This document shows positions 31,542 to 43,930 of a DNA stretch of 64,000 nt, piece after piece. Origin of the DNA: Marvania coccoides (lineage: Eukaryota > Chlorophyta > Trebouxiophyceae > Chlorellales > Chlorellaceae); NCBI GenBank assembly GCA_963854735.1, contig OY978100.1, positions 1,488,001-1,552,000 on the forward strand, read 5' to 3'. The first letter of the stretch is position 1, and every line of letters begins with the position of its first letter. The position numbers were made by a program, and so were the translations under genes. The notes below the pieces were generated by a model. That model saw only the letters and a program-made list of their open reading frames with translations, had not been told where the DNA came from and made no database searches.

Positions 31542-32692
31542 GGAGGAGGCGCACCACATGCCCTCAATTTATAGGTGAGAGACCCGCTGCCGGCCCTTAA
31601 ACAAATCATACTCAGCTAGCCTTCTTCAGAGCCAACCCTCTACCTCTTCTTTACGTCATTGCAGGATTAGCAACCATCCAATGTTTTAGCTTTGTACTAC
31701 CATGTTTTACCTACTTGTTTCTATTGAATTTACCATTTGGCAATAAAACTGACTCTTCACGCGGCAATTGTGTAAGGCATGATTGCAAATGCACAAATTT
31801 GAGGAGAAGGTTTATGGAAGGTGCTGTAGACGAGCGTGGATGGCGTGCGAGCTCCTTCTGCACGTTGCTTTTGGGGGTGGCGGCGAGAGAGCGCTTTTTG
31901 AAAAAACGTCACGATTCAGCAGCTTGCCGTCCCGCATGGTTGACTTGTGCCAATCCACGATCCACGTGGTGCTGTTCGGTAATTTCAACGCCGATTTGCC
32001 TGTTAAGGGAAGTTCCCCGCCCTCCTCGTGCGGCCAACGTAAACACTGTTGTACACTGCGCCTGAATGCCGCAACTGCAGCTCACTTCTCCGCCGCTCAT
32101 CGGGAGCAGGCTATCATAGCGAGACGGCCTCTCTGTCTAAAAAATTGTCTACATAACCATTTAACCATTCCCGTTAAGAACCCGAGGCAGAAGCTAGGGG
32201 AGCTCACGAGATGCGACGTATACTATTTTAAATAAATGATTGGGTCCGAAAACTGTGGCTCCTTCGAAGAGTTTCATAAGCAAATCAATGAAGATGTCAA
32301 AACCCTGTTTACCTGCAAATCCGCGAAGCGTGTGTTGCTGACGTTAGTAAGGTTTCCAAGACAGCCAAATAACCATTATGATAATGGCCGCCTGGAAGAT
32401 GCCCATGCCCCAAAAATGATGATGCTCGCCTTGGCGATGCAGGCCCTCCCTCGCTGTCAGCACAGTTCCATAGGGTTGCTCTCATTTTCTTACAGGGAGC
32501 AACAATTGTTAACTTTGAAACAAGTCAAACTTTCTTCGTTTCTCCAAATAATTCAAACGCTGAATTGAATGCAGCATTTTTTTGTTGATAAATTATAGCA
32601 TACATACCGTACACATCAGAAATAAATAATATACATTCAATGCAGCGAGCATAGCCAGCTATTTGCCGCAAGTACGGATCGACGGTTGAAGT
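31542..32692. other. Intergenic region, 1.15 kb
   Basis: Several short overlapping ORFs (up to 150 codons near 31783-32235) occur, but they lack recognisable domains and have no consistent codon bias. No gene is called. Confidence 0.4.
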
Positions 32693-35600
32693 ATGACCAG
32701 CTTTTCCGGCAGAGAGACCGACAGCTACAGGTATCCGCCAGTACTCGGTGCACAACGCTGATCAGTGCTGCGTCGCCATCTCGGCTTCTGCTTGACCTGC
32801 CTCGTTTTAAAATTTATTTGTGTTTGCATTTTCCCGCAGGTCGCAAGGCGGTAAGCGCCACCCCAGGAGCTCACAGCTTCATTTAAACGAGTACGAATCC
32901 ATCAGAGCCTGGCGAGGAGGCAGCAAGCCCGCTGTGCTGTCCCAGTCACAACCGGCGGTGTTCGGCCGAGCCGCTGCTGCAGCTCCACTGCACCGTGAGG
33001 ACAGTGGGGACGCACGTGCGACGACCACAGCGCGACTGTACCGCTCTGAGCTTGCTCGGGACGAAACGCAGGCCAAACTGACGGAATGGTGAGTGTGTAA
33101 CATCGTCGGTTGAGTGAGAACAAGACGCTTAAATTTTGTATTTTCACGTCGTCAACCTCCCCTCACTCTCTCCTTTGCCTCGTATTTTGCCCAGGATGAA
33201 AGTGGCTGCAGAGTTGCAGGAGGTGGTGCAGCACCAGCAGCAGCAGCTGGACGCTGCTCTGCATTCAAAAAGCGGTGATGGCGCTCACATGTTTTCTATT
33301 AAAACACCCTCCTCCCAGCCGATCTCGCCCCCCAGAACTACGAGCCGCCCCACCACCCAGATCGCGCAGCTTCAGACCCTGGTGCAAAGCGTGAGGGCAG
33401 AGCTGGAGCGCACGCCAGTAGGCCCGCAAGGCCTTTCTGCCGCTGCCGCCACCGCTGCCCTTAGAACGCCGCAGTTGGTGGACCCAACCAAGCTGCAATC
33501 AGAGATCCAGGCCCTACGACGGCAACTGCGCCACCTGCAGTCTTCCCAGCAGAGCGCGGTGAGCGCGCAGCAGGAGGAGGCGGCGGTGCTTGCTGCGCAG
33601 GTGGAGGCGCAGCGCCGCGCAGCAGAGGACGCGAGGAGCGACCACGAGCGGTCGAGGTCGGCTCTGATGGACGCAGAAATGGAGCTGCAGCGCGCTAAGG
33701 GCGAGGCTGCGGCGCTCCGGCAGGCGGTGGAGGCGGGGGAACGGTTGGGGCGAGAGAAGGATCGGGCGCTGGCAGAAGCTCGGGAAGAGGTGCAGCGCGC
33801 GCAGCACCGCGCCGAAGCTGCGGAGCGGCAGGTGGAAGAGTTCGCCAAGGACAAAGCGGAAGCGATGCAGCTGGCAGGGGATGCCACTGCGGAGGCGGGG
33901 CGGTTGGAGGCAATGTGTGGCCAGCGGGAGGCACAGATGCAGGCTGTGAGCGAGGAGGCAGAGCGTGCGATGGCAGCGCTGGCGGCGGCGGACGCCAGGG
34001 CCTCCGCCGCTGAGACTGCGGTGGCGACGGAGCGTGCCAAGCGCGGCAAGGCCGAAGCTGAGCTTGCTCGGCTCAACGCCGAGGTGATGGCGCTGGACGC
34101 GGCAAAGAGCGAGGCGTTGCGCCGGGCTAAGGCGGACTTTGCGGCTTTTTCGGCGCAGATTGAGGCGCTAGAGGAGGAGGTGGCCAGCGCACAGAAGGCT
34201 GCTCGTGCCGCCCGCAAGGAGGCCTCCTCCTCGCAGGAGAAGCTGGCGTCGCTCACGCAGGCCCACGCCACTGCCGTGGCGACAGCTAGATCCTCGAAGG
34301 AGCGGCAGATGCGCGCCGAAGCTGACGCTGACGCTGCCACAAAGCGGGCAGAGCAGGCGGAAGCTCGGCTGGCCACGCAGGCTGCTGCAGCTGCGGCTCG
34401 CGACGTTGAAGTGGAGGCGAATGGCCGCGTGCGCAGCGACCACGAAGTACAAGCCCTGAAGGCGGTTTTAGACCGGGTCACCTCGGCGGCGCAGCAAAAG
34501 GAAGCGGCGCTGCAGGGGGCGTTGGCGGAGCGGAATGCCATGCGAGCGGAGTGCGAAGGCCTCCGTGCGGAGTTCAGCGGGCTGCAGCAGCGTCTGGCGG
34601 ATGCTGAGCAGGGCGTGGCAGCCACCCAGGCCGCTGCTTCGACAGAGTTCAAGCAGTGGGAGTCCCGGGTTGCAGCCGCAGAAGAGAGGGCTGGCGCTGC
34701 GCAGGCGGATGTCCAAAACGCCCGCGAGGAGGTTGAAACTGCCAGGGCAGAGGCCAGAGCAGCTCAAGCTCAGGTAGTGGAGATCCAGGCGGTGGCCGAA
34801 GCAGCAAAACAGGAGGTTGAGGCAGCCAAAGCAGAGGCAGCAGCCGCTAAATTGGAGATAGCAGAAGCCCGGAGGGCTGCAGCTGCTGCTGCAGAAGCTG
34901 CTGCTAAACCTGTGCCAGTGTCTGAGCCTGTTTCGAAGCTGGAAAAATCTACGGTGCAGGCTCCAGTAGAGTGGCAGGAAGGGGACGCCATCCCGACACC
35001 GCTGCGCCGTCACTTTGAGGGCGAGCTGCAGCAGCTGCGGGAGCGGCTGGAGGCGGAGGTTGCGGCGTCGGTGGTCTACGGGGAGGAGGCGCTGATGACC
35101 GAGCGGCGGGGGCACACGGCGGCAGTTGTGGCGCTAGAGGAGGCTCACACCGCTGAGATAGAAGATGCGGTGCAGCGCGCTAAAGAAGAGGCGTCTCGTG
35201 CAGCTGCTGTTTCTGATGAGAGCAGAGAAAACATCAATGCCACCGGCCTCAGCCCTTCGGATCTGCTCATGGCCCTGGAGGCCGCTGACACGGAGACGGG
35301 CGAGCTGCGAGAGGAGGTCCACAAGCTGCGCAACCAGGAAGCGGACGCCCAGCACCGGCTGCGGGTGGTAGAAGCGGAGCTGCTGGCGGCGCAAGACACA
35401 GCGGCGCGGCTCAACTCCAGTGTGCGCAGGCTGGAGAAGAAGTTGGAGAAGCGGGACGCTTCCCTGAAGGCGGCGGTCGAGGAGGCCGACGCGCTGCGGG
35501 CGCGCGTTGAGTTGGCGGAGGGAGAGGTCGCCAAGGCGCGCAGTGACCTGGTGGACGTTCAGGATGAAGTGGAGGCGCTGTTGACTGCGCGATTGCGGGA

Positions 35601-36483
35601 CCTGTCGCGCGCTCCTAGCGAGGCTGGAGGGGAGGAAGACGACCAACACCCCGACCATTGCCCGGCAGAGGAGGCAAACGGGAATGCTGTTGATGGTTGC
35701 TATGCCGACGAAGGTGAAGAGACGGCCTATACCGAGGAACAGCAGCGGCTACAGCAAATCCAGCAATTGCAGCAGCAGATACAGCAGCAAATGGCGGCGG
35801 CGGCAGTTGAAGAAACATACCATCTGGCCCATGTGGAGGAACATCAGAGGGCCGGCAGCGGTGGCGGCGGCCGGGTGTGGGAAGTCGACTCGGAGGGCGC
35901 ATGCGGTGCTGACTTTGAAGAGGAGGACGGCCTTGCATACGCCAGCATCGGCCACGGCGGCCCGCTAGGCGCTGGTCCCATGGGCTCCCAAGCCCACCAG
36001 CTGGAGGCGTCAGTGGCGGCGCGGCACAGCGTGAACGCTTCTTGGGACGGCCGTGAAGCAGAGAGCGTGCTGCCCCTGACAGAAAGCCCCGTGGACGGAG
36101 GCTACTTCTTCCTCGAGCCTGAGCCGTCGCAAGGGGCGCACGGGGCTGCTGAGATGAACTTGGGGCTGGCGTCCATGAGGAGCGTGGGCGTTGGTGTTTC
36201 TGCAGAGCTGCCGCATATGAAGCCCCCGCGCCGCAGCCCGCTCAAGAAGTTGGCGGCCATGCTGCGGGGGAAGAAAGGAAATCAGCAGCAGGCAGCTGAG
36301 AGCGCCGGCGGTGGAATTGCGCGACGAAATTTGATGCAAAGAAACGTGCAGCAGCAGCCCTGGCAGCAGCACGGCTCAGGAACAGAGGCTGTGGCAGGTC
36401 GCAGTGGTGGTGGGGGCTATCGTGCGCAGGACGCTGCCATGTGGCGGCAGAACGACAAGTACAGCGACGGCTTTGGATACTGA
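32693..36483 (+). CDS. Large coiled-coil protein, function unknown
   Basis: Exons 32693-32730, 32840-33088 and 33195-36483 give 1191 residues; the 38-nt first exon (MTSFSGRETDSYR) joins in frame. From about residue 150 to 850 it is almost continuous heptad-repeat coiled coil rich in Ala, Glu, Arg and Gln. A Gln-rich stretch follows (about 870-890, poly-Gln runs), then Gly-rich linkers and a basic C-terminus (PPRRSPLKKLAAMLRGKKG). There is no ATPase or motor domain, so it is not an SMC or myosin. It could be a cytoskeletal, centrosomal or Golgi tether; none can be chosen from sequence. Codon use matches the neighbouring GC-rich exons. Confidence 0.8.
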
Positions 36484-36925
36484 GAGTTCCCTGGTATTTT
36501 ACACCGGCAGGCTATATTATGAGGATTTGCTGCATTTGTTTGGGTTTTCCTCAGAGCAGTGGTTTTATTTCATTTGCCGCCAGAGGCAGTCAGTTGTTTT
36601 TTTACAAAGAAAAAATCCGGTAATTCTATTAATAATCACTCAACGACTGGAGAATGGTAATAATATGGAAAATCAAGGTCTTGGATACCAGTTTTTTTTC
36701 TTACAGAGGGTGGGCGCCAGCATCATGCTGAGCATGACAGCACGACTTTCAGCTGCATTCGCGTCATGACTGCCTGCCCTCCGCCGAGAGCAGAGTGCAT
36801 TTTTCAGAGGCTCTTTTAAAATAATTTTAATAGTTTTATACATTATTAAATTCATACAATTTATCTCGCTCGTTAAACGACACCCCCACCCTTATTGTCT
36901 CATTCGATCTCTTTAATTTTTTTTT
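36484..36925. other. Spacer upstream of the SelD fusion
   Basis: AT-rich 3' UTR and promoter sequence. No gene seen. Confidence 0.45.
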
Positions 36926-39727
36926 ATGACGCACGCTGCCGCGCCGATCTACAGAGTGAGTTATCGTGCGCAATTGGAAAATTAACGGTTTTAGTCACAT
37001 TACCAAATTGGGTTCCATACCATTTTGGCGTTGCCGACGGTTCATCATTTTTTTCTAAATTTTACTGCCGCCGCATACCTTATATTTTAATTGCCTCACC
37101 TCTTTTTCCTCCTTCCTTGTTTTTCTAGGATGTTGTATTGGTCGGCGGGGGCCATGCCAACGTGCAAGTCCTGCGCCGCTTCGGCATGCAGCCTATGCCT
37201 GGCGTGCGGCTCACCCTGGTTACGCCTGACGTGCAAACGCCTTACAGGCAAGAAAAAATATTGCACAAGTGCCAAATGCTCGCATTTTAATCTCAAGTAC
37301 TCTTAAAAAATCTTGAACGACCAGAAAAATTGCTTATATTTCGCTCTCTCACTCCCCCAATTATTATTATATTTGCACAGCGGCATGCTGCCTGGCTTCG
37401 TTTCGGGCTTCTACTCTTACGATGACTGCCACATCGACCTGGTCCGCTTGGCGCGCTTTGCCAATGCCCGGGTAGTACGAGCAGAGGCCTGCGGCCTTGA
37501 CCTCTCTGCACAAGAAGTGCTCCTCTCCGGACCGCGCCCGCCGCTGCCCTACGACGTGCTAGCGCTCAACATCGGCATCACCCCCGCAGCCTCGAGTGTC
37601 CCTGGCGCTGCTGAGCACACCATCCCGGTGAAGCCCATCTCTGCATTCGCAGCCAAGTTGGAAAAAGTTATCGCAGCTGCACGCAAAGAAAGCACGACAG
37701 GAAAGGAGTTTAAGGTGGCGGTGGTGGGCGGCGGGCCCAGCGGCGTGGAGCTGGCGTGCGCCGTCAACCACCGGCTCACAGCGGAGTGCGGTAGCGGCGT
37801 GAAAGTGACGATCATTTCTCGCGGGAATATTTTATCAGAACTGGCACCATACGCGCGGCGGTCGTTCCTCACGCTGCTGCGTGAGCGAGGGATCGATTTA
37901 ATCGAGTCTCAGGGAGGGGTAGTTTCGGTCTCGCGCTCTGCTCTCCATGTAGCAACCACCGGGGCAGGTGCTGCCACTGCCGACGGTGGAATTGAAGAGG
38001 TGGGCTTTGACGCGTGTCTGTGGGCCACGCAGGCAGGAGCGCCGGGGTGGCTGTCACGCACAGGGCTGCCCTCCGATGAGCGCGGGTTTATGCTGGTGAA
38101 TGAGTGTCTGCAGAGCGATGGAGGGCCGCCCAACGTGTTTGGCGTGGGGGACGCCGCCAGCAGCCGCCTCCACCCGCGACCGAAGGCAGGCGTGTATGCA
38201 GTCAGAGCGGTGAGAGGGTGGCATAGTTGAAAATCATTTGTAACTATATGTGCGCTTGCGCCTTTTTTGTCAATGCTTGAGACGTTAAAAAATTCCTACT
38301 TTGATCGAAAACAGGGCATGCCGCTAGCAGACAACATTGCGCGTTGGCTGGAAGGTGCCCCGCTGCGGCCCTTCATCCCCCAGAGCACCCACCTGAACCT
38401 CATTTCTGCTGGCGACAAGTATGCCGTGGCGGTGAAAGGCAGCTGGTTTGGGGTGCAAGGAGGGCCGCTGTGGACGTGGAAAGACTGGATAGACCGCAAA
38501 TTCATGGCCAAATTCGGGTCAGAGCTGACATTCGACGGCAGCATGAGCGCAGGCATGGCAGCTCCTTTGATCAGCAGCGGCGGTGGCGGCAGCAACACAG
38601 AGGCGGCAGCTCTGGCTACTGCGGCGCAGATGCGGTGCAACGGGTGCGGCTCCAAGGTGGGCGCGGGTCCGCTGAGCCGCGCGTTGAGGCGGCTGCGAAA
38701 ACACCAACAACAGGGCGCCAAAGCGCAACAACCGCTGCTGCCTGTCGTTGTGGGGCTGGGGGAGCCCGACGACGCCGCGGTGCTGGGCCCCCCACCTCTG
38801 GGGCATGTCACCGTGCACAGCATTGACTTTTTCAGGGCTCCTCTCGACCTGGATCCCTTCACCTTTGGTTCCATCGCCGCCGTCCATGCCCTCAGCGACT
38901 GCTGGGCCATGGGGGCCGCCCCTGCCGCCTCCATGGCGCTCGCAGTGCTCCCTTTTGCGTCTGAGAAGAAAGTAGAAGCAGACCTGTACGCGCTGCTGGC
39001 TGGGGCAGAGTGGGTGCTGCGGCGAGAGGGCTGCGCTTTGGTCGGCGGACACTCCTCAGAAGGGGCGGAGATGGCCATGGGGCTGAGCGTGCAGGGCGTG
39101 GTGCGCCCCGAACACATTCTGCGCAAGGGGGGGCTGGCGCCAGGGCAGGTTTTGATTCTCACAAAGGCGGTGGGCACGGGGATGGTGCTGGCGGCTGCCA
39201 TGCGGGGCCAGGCAGCAGGGAGGTGGTGGGCGGCAGCAGTGGACAGCATGCTGGTGAGTAATGCAGCGGCGTCGGAGGTGCTACGTGCGCACAAAGCTGC
39301 TGCATGCACCGATGTAACCGGCTTTGGTCTGTTGGGACACCTCGCTGAAATGGCGCAAGCCAGCGGGATGGGAGTGGAGGTAGACGTTGCCCGCGTCCCG
39401 TTTCTACCGGGAGCTGCGGAGTGCGTCGCAGCTGGCGTGAGAAGCTCGCTGCACGACGGGAATTCAGCGGCAGCAGCAGCGGTGGTTGTGGGCGCAGAAT
39501 CGGCGACCCAGGCGTCGGCATGGCCGCTGCTAGTGGACCCCCAAACCTCGGGGGGGCTGCTGGGGGCTGTGCCTGCTGAGCTGGCTGACGCGTGCGTGGC
39601 GGAGCTGCGGAGGCGGGGGTGCGGGGAGGCGGCGGTAGTGGGCAGGGTGGTGGGCCCTGCAGCGGAGAATGTTGAGCGCCTGATAACATTGAAGCTATGC
39701 GCAATGGGGAATGGGAGCGATCAATAA
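36926..39727 (+). CDS. NADH-dehydrogenase-like / selenophosphate synthetase fusion protein
   Basis: Exons 36926-36955, 37129-37247, 37381-38209 and 38315-39727 give 796 residues. The N-terminal half is a pyridine nucleotide-disulfide oxidoreductase: VVLVGGGHANVQVLRRFG (FAD), GMLPGF, VAVVGGGPSGVELACAV (NADH), FGVGDAAS. The C-terminal half is SelD: RCNGCGSKVGAG, PDDAAVLGPPPLGHVTVHSID, FTFGSIAAVHALSDCWAMGA, LVGGHSSEGAEMAMGLSV, TDVTGFGLLGHLAEMA and DPQTSGGLL. SelD makes selenophosphate from selenide and ATP for selenocysteine and selenouridine synthesis. This fusion is known from cyanobacteria and algae. A 10-codon first exon (MTHAAAPIYR) fits in phase. Intron 2 is GC-AG. The usual Sec/Cys nucleophile is replaced by the CNGCGSK context typical of fusion forms. 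Confidence 0.92.
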
Positions 39728-39980
39728 TGGGTCCTCTGCTTCTTTCCTTCTTCACCTAACTCGACTAACTCATTGTTTTTTTATCTGTGTTTTTTCATTT
39801 CAAAAAAATGCAAATAAGCATATTAATCATTCAAATTCTTGACGTTTGAGATAGCATGGAGAGCAGCGCATAGAGAGCGGGGAGGATCCATACTTGATCA
39901 CACCCACCAAGAATTGAAATAAAGTTGAAAGAACGCTGGATTTTTTCTCGCCTTAAGAGCTAGAGAGGTGGTGGATCGGC

Positions 39981-42900
39981 ATGGCGTATCAGGCCTTCGA
40001 GGACAGCACCCTGCGCAAGGTGTTCGCGGTGGCCTTGACAGCGTCTCAAATCGATCCCACAGCCAACCCTCCCGTGGTGCACCTTGGCGAGCTTGAACAG
40101 GTGAGAAATACCCACCCATTTCACCGTTTTCTGTCCCGATCAGACCCCCGAGCCAACCTCCCTTGGTCGCCTCCTCCAAACATAATAATAATTCAGGAGC
40201 TCCGCGCTGAGGCCAGCAGCCCTGATGCCCCGCTGCTGCTCTCCTCGGAGACCGCCGAGCGCGCGCTGATGGCGCGCCTCAGCAGCCCTCCTCCCACCTA
40301 CCCCCAGTGGCCCGTGCACTATCTGCAGGGGTGCTACGCTCGGGCCCAAGAAGAGTCCCGCAGCGCCGGCATGCTGAAAGACCCTGCAGACCGGCAGCAT
40401 TTCATCGACGCCCTGACCCTGGCGCGGCAACTGGCAGTGTCATACGCTGGGTTCACCATCACCGCCGGAATGTTTCCGCAGCCCCCGTTGGCAGAGCAGC
40501 GGGGGGCGCTGCAGCTGCTGGACTCGCTCTACGCCTCTGTGGCGTCGTCTGGGGGCGGATTTCGAGCCCCAGTGGTCACCGGCACCCAGCCGCTGATCCC
40601 ATCGGGTGTCAGCGCCGCCACTGAGGTGGTTCCCATGCCCCAAACTTTTCTTTTTGATTTTGCAACTCGCCACGCTGAAGAGGGCCTAGACGAGGTCGTG
40701 CAGGCGATGGCGCGGTCGCTGATGGTGCGCCTGGCGGGAGTCTCGCTACTGGGCGACTTTGGCCCACCGCTATCAGCTCTGGAGTGCATCGCCGCGTGCA
40801 AACCTGCGGCAGCGGCGCTGGTGCGGCTGCCGGAGTGGCTGCCGCGCGCTGCAGCCGACGGGCGCGCCGTGGAGTTTCAGACGGTGCTGGGCCCTGCGTT
40901 TGGCATCTCCGCCATCCCTGACATCACCGCGAATCCGCTGCTGCAGGGCGGTCGCCTCCCTGACGTTGCCGCTCAGTGCTTCTCTGACCTCTCTCGGCCC
41001 ACCACGGTGCACTCCGCCATCGTCTCCATCCACGCCGCCATGGGACAGCTCCACTCGCAGTTGCACCGCGTGCTGATGGCGCTTCTGCGGGGCGGCGGCG
41101 ACGCCCGAGAGGCCGTGGTCAACTGGCTGGCCGCCGCGGTGCGCACCAACCATGAGCGCATCAAAATGCAGCCCGACCGGAAGAAGGCGGCCACCGAGGG
41201 GTTTGCGTTGAACGTGGGCGCGGTGGCGCTGAAGCTGTGCGAGCCGTTTGTAGATCCCGAGACAGGCAAGGCTTGGCCGCGACTGGACGCGCGCTACGCG
41301 TCGGACCCCGCCGCGCGGGGGCGCTGCTTTGAGGACGACACCCGGCTGGCGGCCACCTCTGAAAAAGTGGCGGCCTGGCTCAGCGAGACCGAAGGAAACC
41401 ACAGCGGAGCTGGAGCAGCAGCAGCACTGCAGTATCACTTCATCTGCGAGAGCTTCTTCCTGACGGCGCAGACGCTGCGGCTGGGGTTTGGCAAGGCCAT
41501 GGACCTGTGCCAGACCATGGCGCGACAGGCGACCGCCCTGGAGGAGGACGCAGAGGCTGTGCCGCCGGAACAGGCGCCCAGATACCGCGCTTTGGCGCAG
41601 CGGCTCAAGGGCGCTGCGGTGGCCATGGAGGCGTGCTACTCGTACGAGCCCCTCCTGAACGACACCCTGGCCTTCTACCGCCTTGTGGCTGCGTACTTGG
41701 TGCGGCTGGCAGCGCCGAAGGTGGCAGTAGGGGGGCAGCCCGAGCTGCCGCTGAAAGTGCCGGCGCCCATGGAGTTTGCGTCCTTGCCGGTGAGCCATCC
41801 AGTTATTAAATTTTTGCAGTAGTGATATTAAAAAATCATCAAAACATCTTTCTTTTTTCGTACTGTAATTTCTTTCTTCCACTTTCCCCCTCTGTACCAA
41901 CATTATTTGACTTTCATTCATTGCCCAGGAGTTCTTCGTCGACGACCTGTGCTCTGCGCTAAGCTGGGTCGGGCGGGTGCGCCCCGAGCTGGTCACCCCC
42001 CGCCGCATGGAGCTCTTCATGCTCTTTTTCACGGTGTTCCTAGGCAGCCCAGACCACATCAACAACCCGTACCTACGGGGCCGCATCGTGGAGGCGCTGT
42101 CCTCCTACATGCCGGAGGAGGAAGAGGATGACGCCAGCGGCAGGGCGGCGTGGCGGTCCCGCCCCCGCGGCCGCGGCGGCAGGGCAGCTGACGAGGTGGC
42201 CACGCTGTTTGAGGTGCACCCGCTGGTGGTGGGCCACATGGTGCGGTCGCTGATACTGCTGTACGTAGACATCGAGCGCACAGGGCGCAGCGCAGCGTTT
42301 TACGAAAAGTTCAACATGCGGTACCACATCGGCGAGATTCTGTCCTACCTGTGGCGCCTGCCGCAGCACCGCGCCGCGTGGCGCCGCGTGGCGGAGACCG
42401 ACCCCCGGCTGTACATCCGCTTTGTCAACTTTATGATGACTGACAGCCAGCACCTGCTGCAGGAGGCGCTGGACAAGATCCCGGAGGTGCAAGAGATCGA
42501 GCGGGCGCAGGAGGACGAGGCGGGGTGGATGGCGCGGCCGCGCAGGGAGCGCGCCGAAATGGAGAGCAATTTGGACAGCCACCGTCGCTCCATTAAAAAC
42601 TCGTTTGCGCTGGCGGAGATCTACCTGAAGACCATGAATTTCACCACAGAAGACCAGGCGGTGGCGTCGCGGTTCTTTGACTTACAGGTGAGAACCAAGT
42701 TATTTATTTTTTAAAGTATGGGGATAATCTCGATTTTTGTTATATTTTACCTGTGGTGATTTTCGTCTTATTTTTTGCCACTGCAGGTGCGTGACCGGCA
42801 GGCCCGCATCCTCAACTTCTTCCTGCGCTACCTCACCGTGCCCTCCGAGCGACGAAAGCTCAAGCTGAAGGACCCTGAGCGCTATGGGTGGCGCCCCAAG

Positions 42901-43419
42901 GAGCTGATTGCCACGCTGGCGTCAATTCACATCAACCTCTTCCGCACAGACCACGCTGGCTGGGCTGCAGCAGTGGCAGGCGACACCGACTACTACGGCA
43001 CCAACCCCGAGATGTTTGGGGAGCTGCTGAGCGTGCTGCGCACGCTGAGCCTGCTGCCATGGGACGCTGTGACCGACTTGGAGGCGCTGGCGGCGGAGGC
43101 GGCGGTGGCGGTGCACACGGCTGCCGCCGAGGCAGAGGCGTTTGAGGAGGTGCCTGATGAGTTTGAGGACCCGCTGTCTTGCCAGCTGATGAGCGATCCA
43201 GTGATGCTGCCGTCGGGGTCTATTTTGGACCGGTCCACGATTCTGCAGCACCTGCTGACTGACCCCCGCGACCCATTTAACCGGGCGGAGATGAAGGAGG
43301 AGGACCTGGTGGAGCAGCCGGAGCTGAAGGGGCGCATCGCGGCGTGGGTGGCACAGCAGCGGGCAAAGCGGCACAAGGAAGGAGAGGGAGGAGAGGCAGC
43401 TGCCATGCAGACGGACTGA
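39981..43419 (+). CDS. UFD2: Ubiquitin conjugation factor E4 (UFD2-type U-box ligase)
   Basis: Exons 39981-40100, 40197-41789, 41929-42687 and 42787-43419 give 1034 residues, the usual UFD2 length. UFD2 extends ubiquitin chains on substrates bound by CDC48/p97 for proteasomal degradation. Most of the chain is the helical ubiquitin-elongating core (KAAATEGF-type segments such as MQPDRKKAATEGFALNVGA, then HPLVVGHMVRSLILLYVDIE and FYEKFNMRYHIGEIL). The C-terminal U-box spans about 945-1015: PLSCQLMSDPVMLPSGSILD, RSTILQHLLTDPRDPFNR. The core and U-box are intact. A TGTAA poly(A)-type motif lies at 43476-43480, 57 nt after the stop. Confidence 0.95.
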
Positions 43420-43930
43420 ATGAGTTTATGAAATTGTGGTGGGTCGAGATGGTGTGATATTGATACCGAACAGCTTGTAAGAAATATTTAGAGGGCTTGG
43501 GCGACGGGGCACTTCTTTGTGAAGTGCTTTTCTGTAGGGCTGCAAGCGCAAAGAACAGCACATTTTAGAGGCGGTTCGCGAATGGGCCGTTAAGTGGCCC
43601 ATTTGGGGGCTGGCCACAAAGACAGAATCAGAACTTTTGATTTTTTTTTCAAGGCCTTCGTCCTAGGAAGAAACCAAACAAAACCCCCAAAACAAAGGTT
43701 TCACCGTTTGCGGCTCGATTCAACCTCTTTTTCATTTAATGACTTGATTGACATGGGGGGCCAAACTCAGGATGGTGCCCCCACGACGAACGAACGTTCA
43801 TAAACGTCGACTCAGAGTTGTTTTATTGTGACTGGCTCCCTACTTTTGCAGAGGGAGAGCGTTTTTTTCAGTACATATAGTGTGTAGTTAGTTTATTTAT
43901 ACATCTGTAGAATATCATTCGTTTCCAGCC
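43420..43930. other. Spacer with short hairpin
   Basis: 3' UTR of UFD2 and promoter of the next gene. AATGGGCC (43581-43588) and GGCCCATT (43596-43603) form an 8-bp stem with a 7-nt loop. Confidence 0.5.

Noticed and set aside
31783..32235. + strand ORF of 150 codons
   Set aside because: No domain, no good start context, overlapping alternatives in other frames and composition like the spacer.
40773..42086. Long - strand ORF (437 codons) opposite the UFD2 gene
   Set aside because: Antisense shadow with low-complexity Arg/His/Gln translation and it crosses UFD2 introns without matching splice sites.
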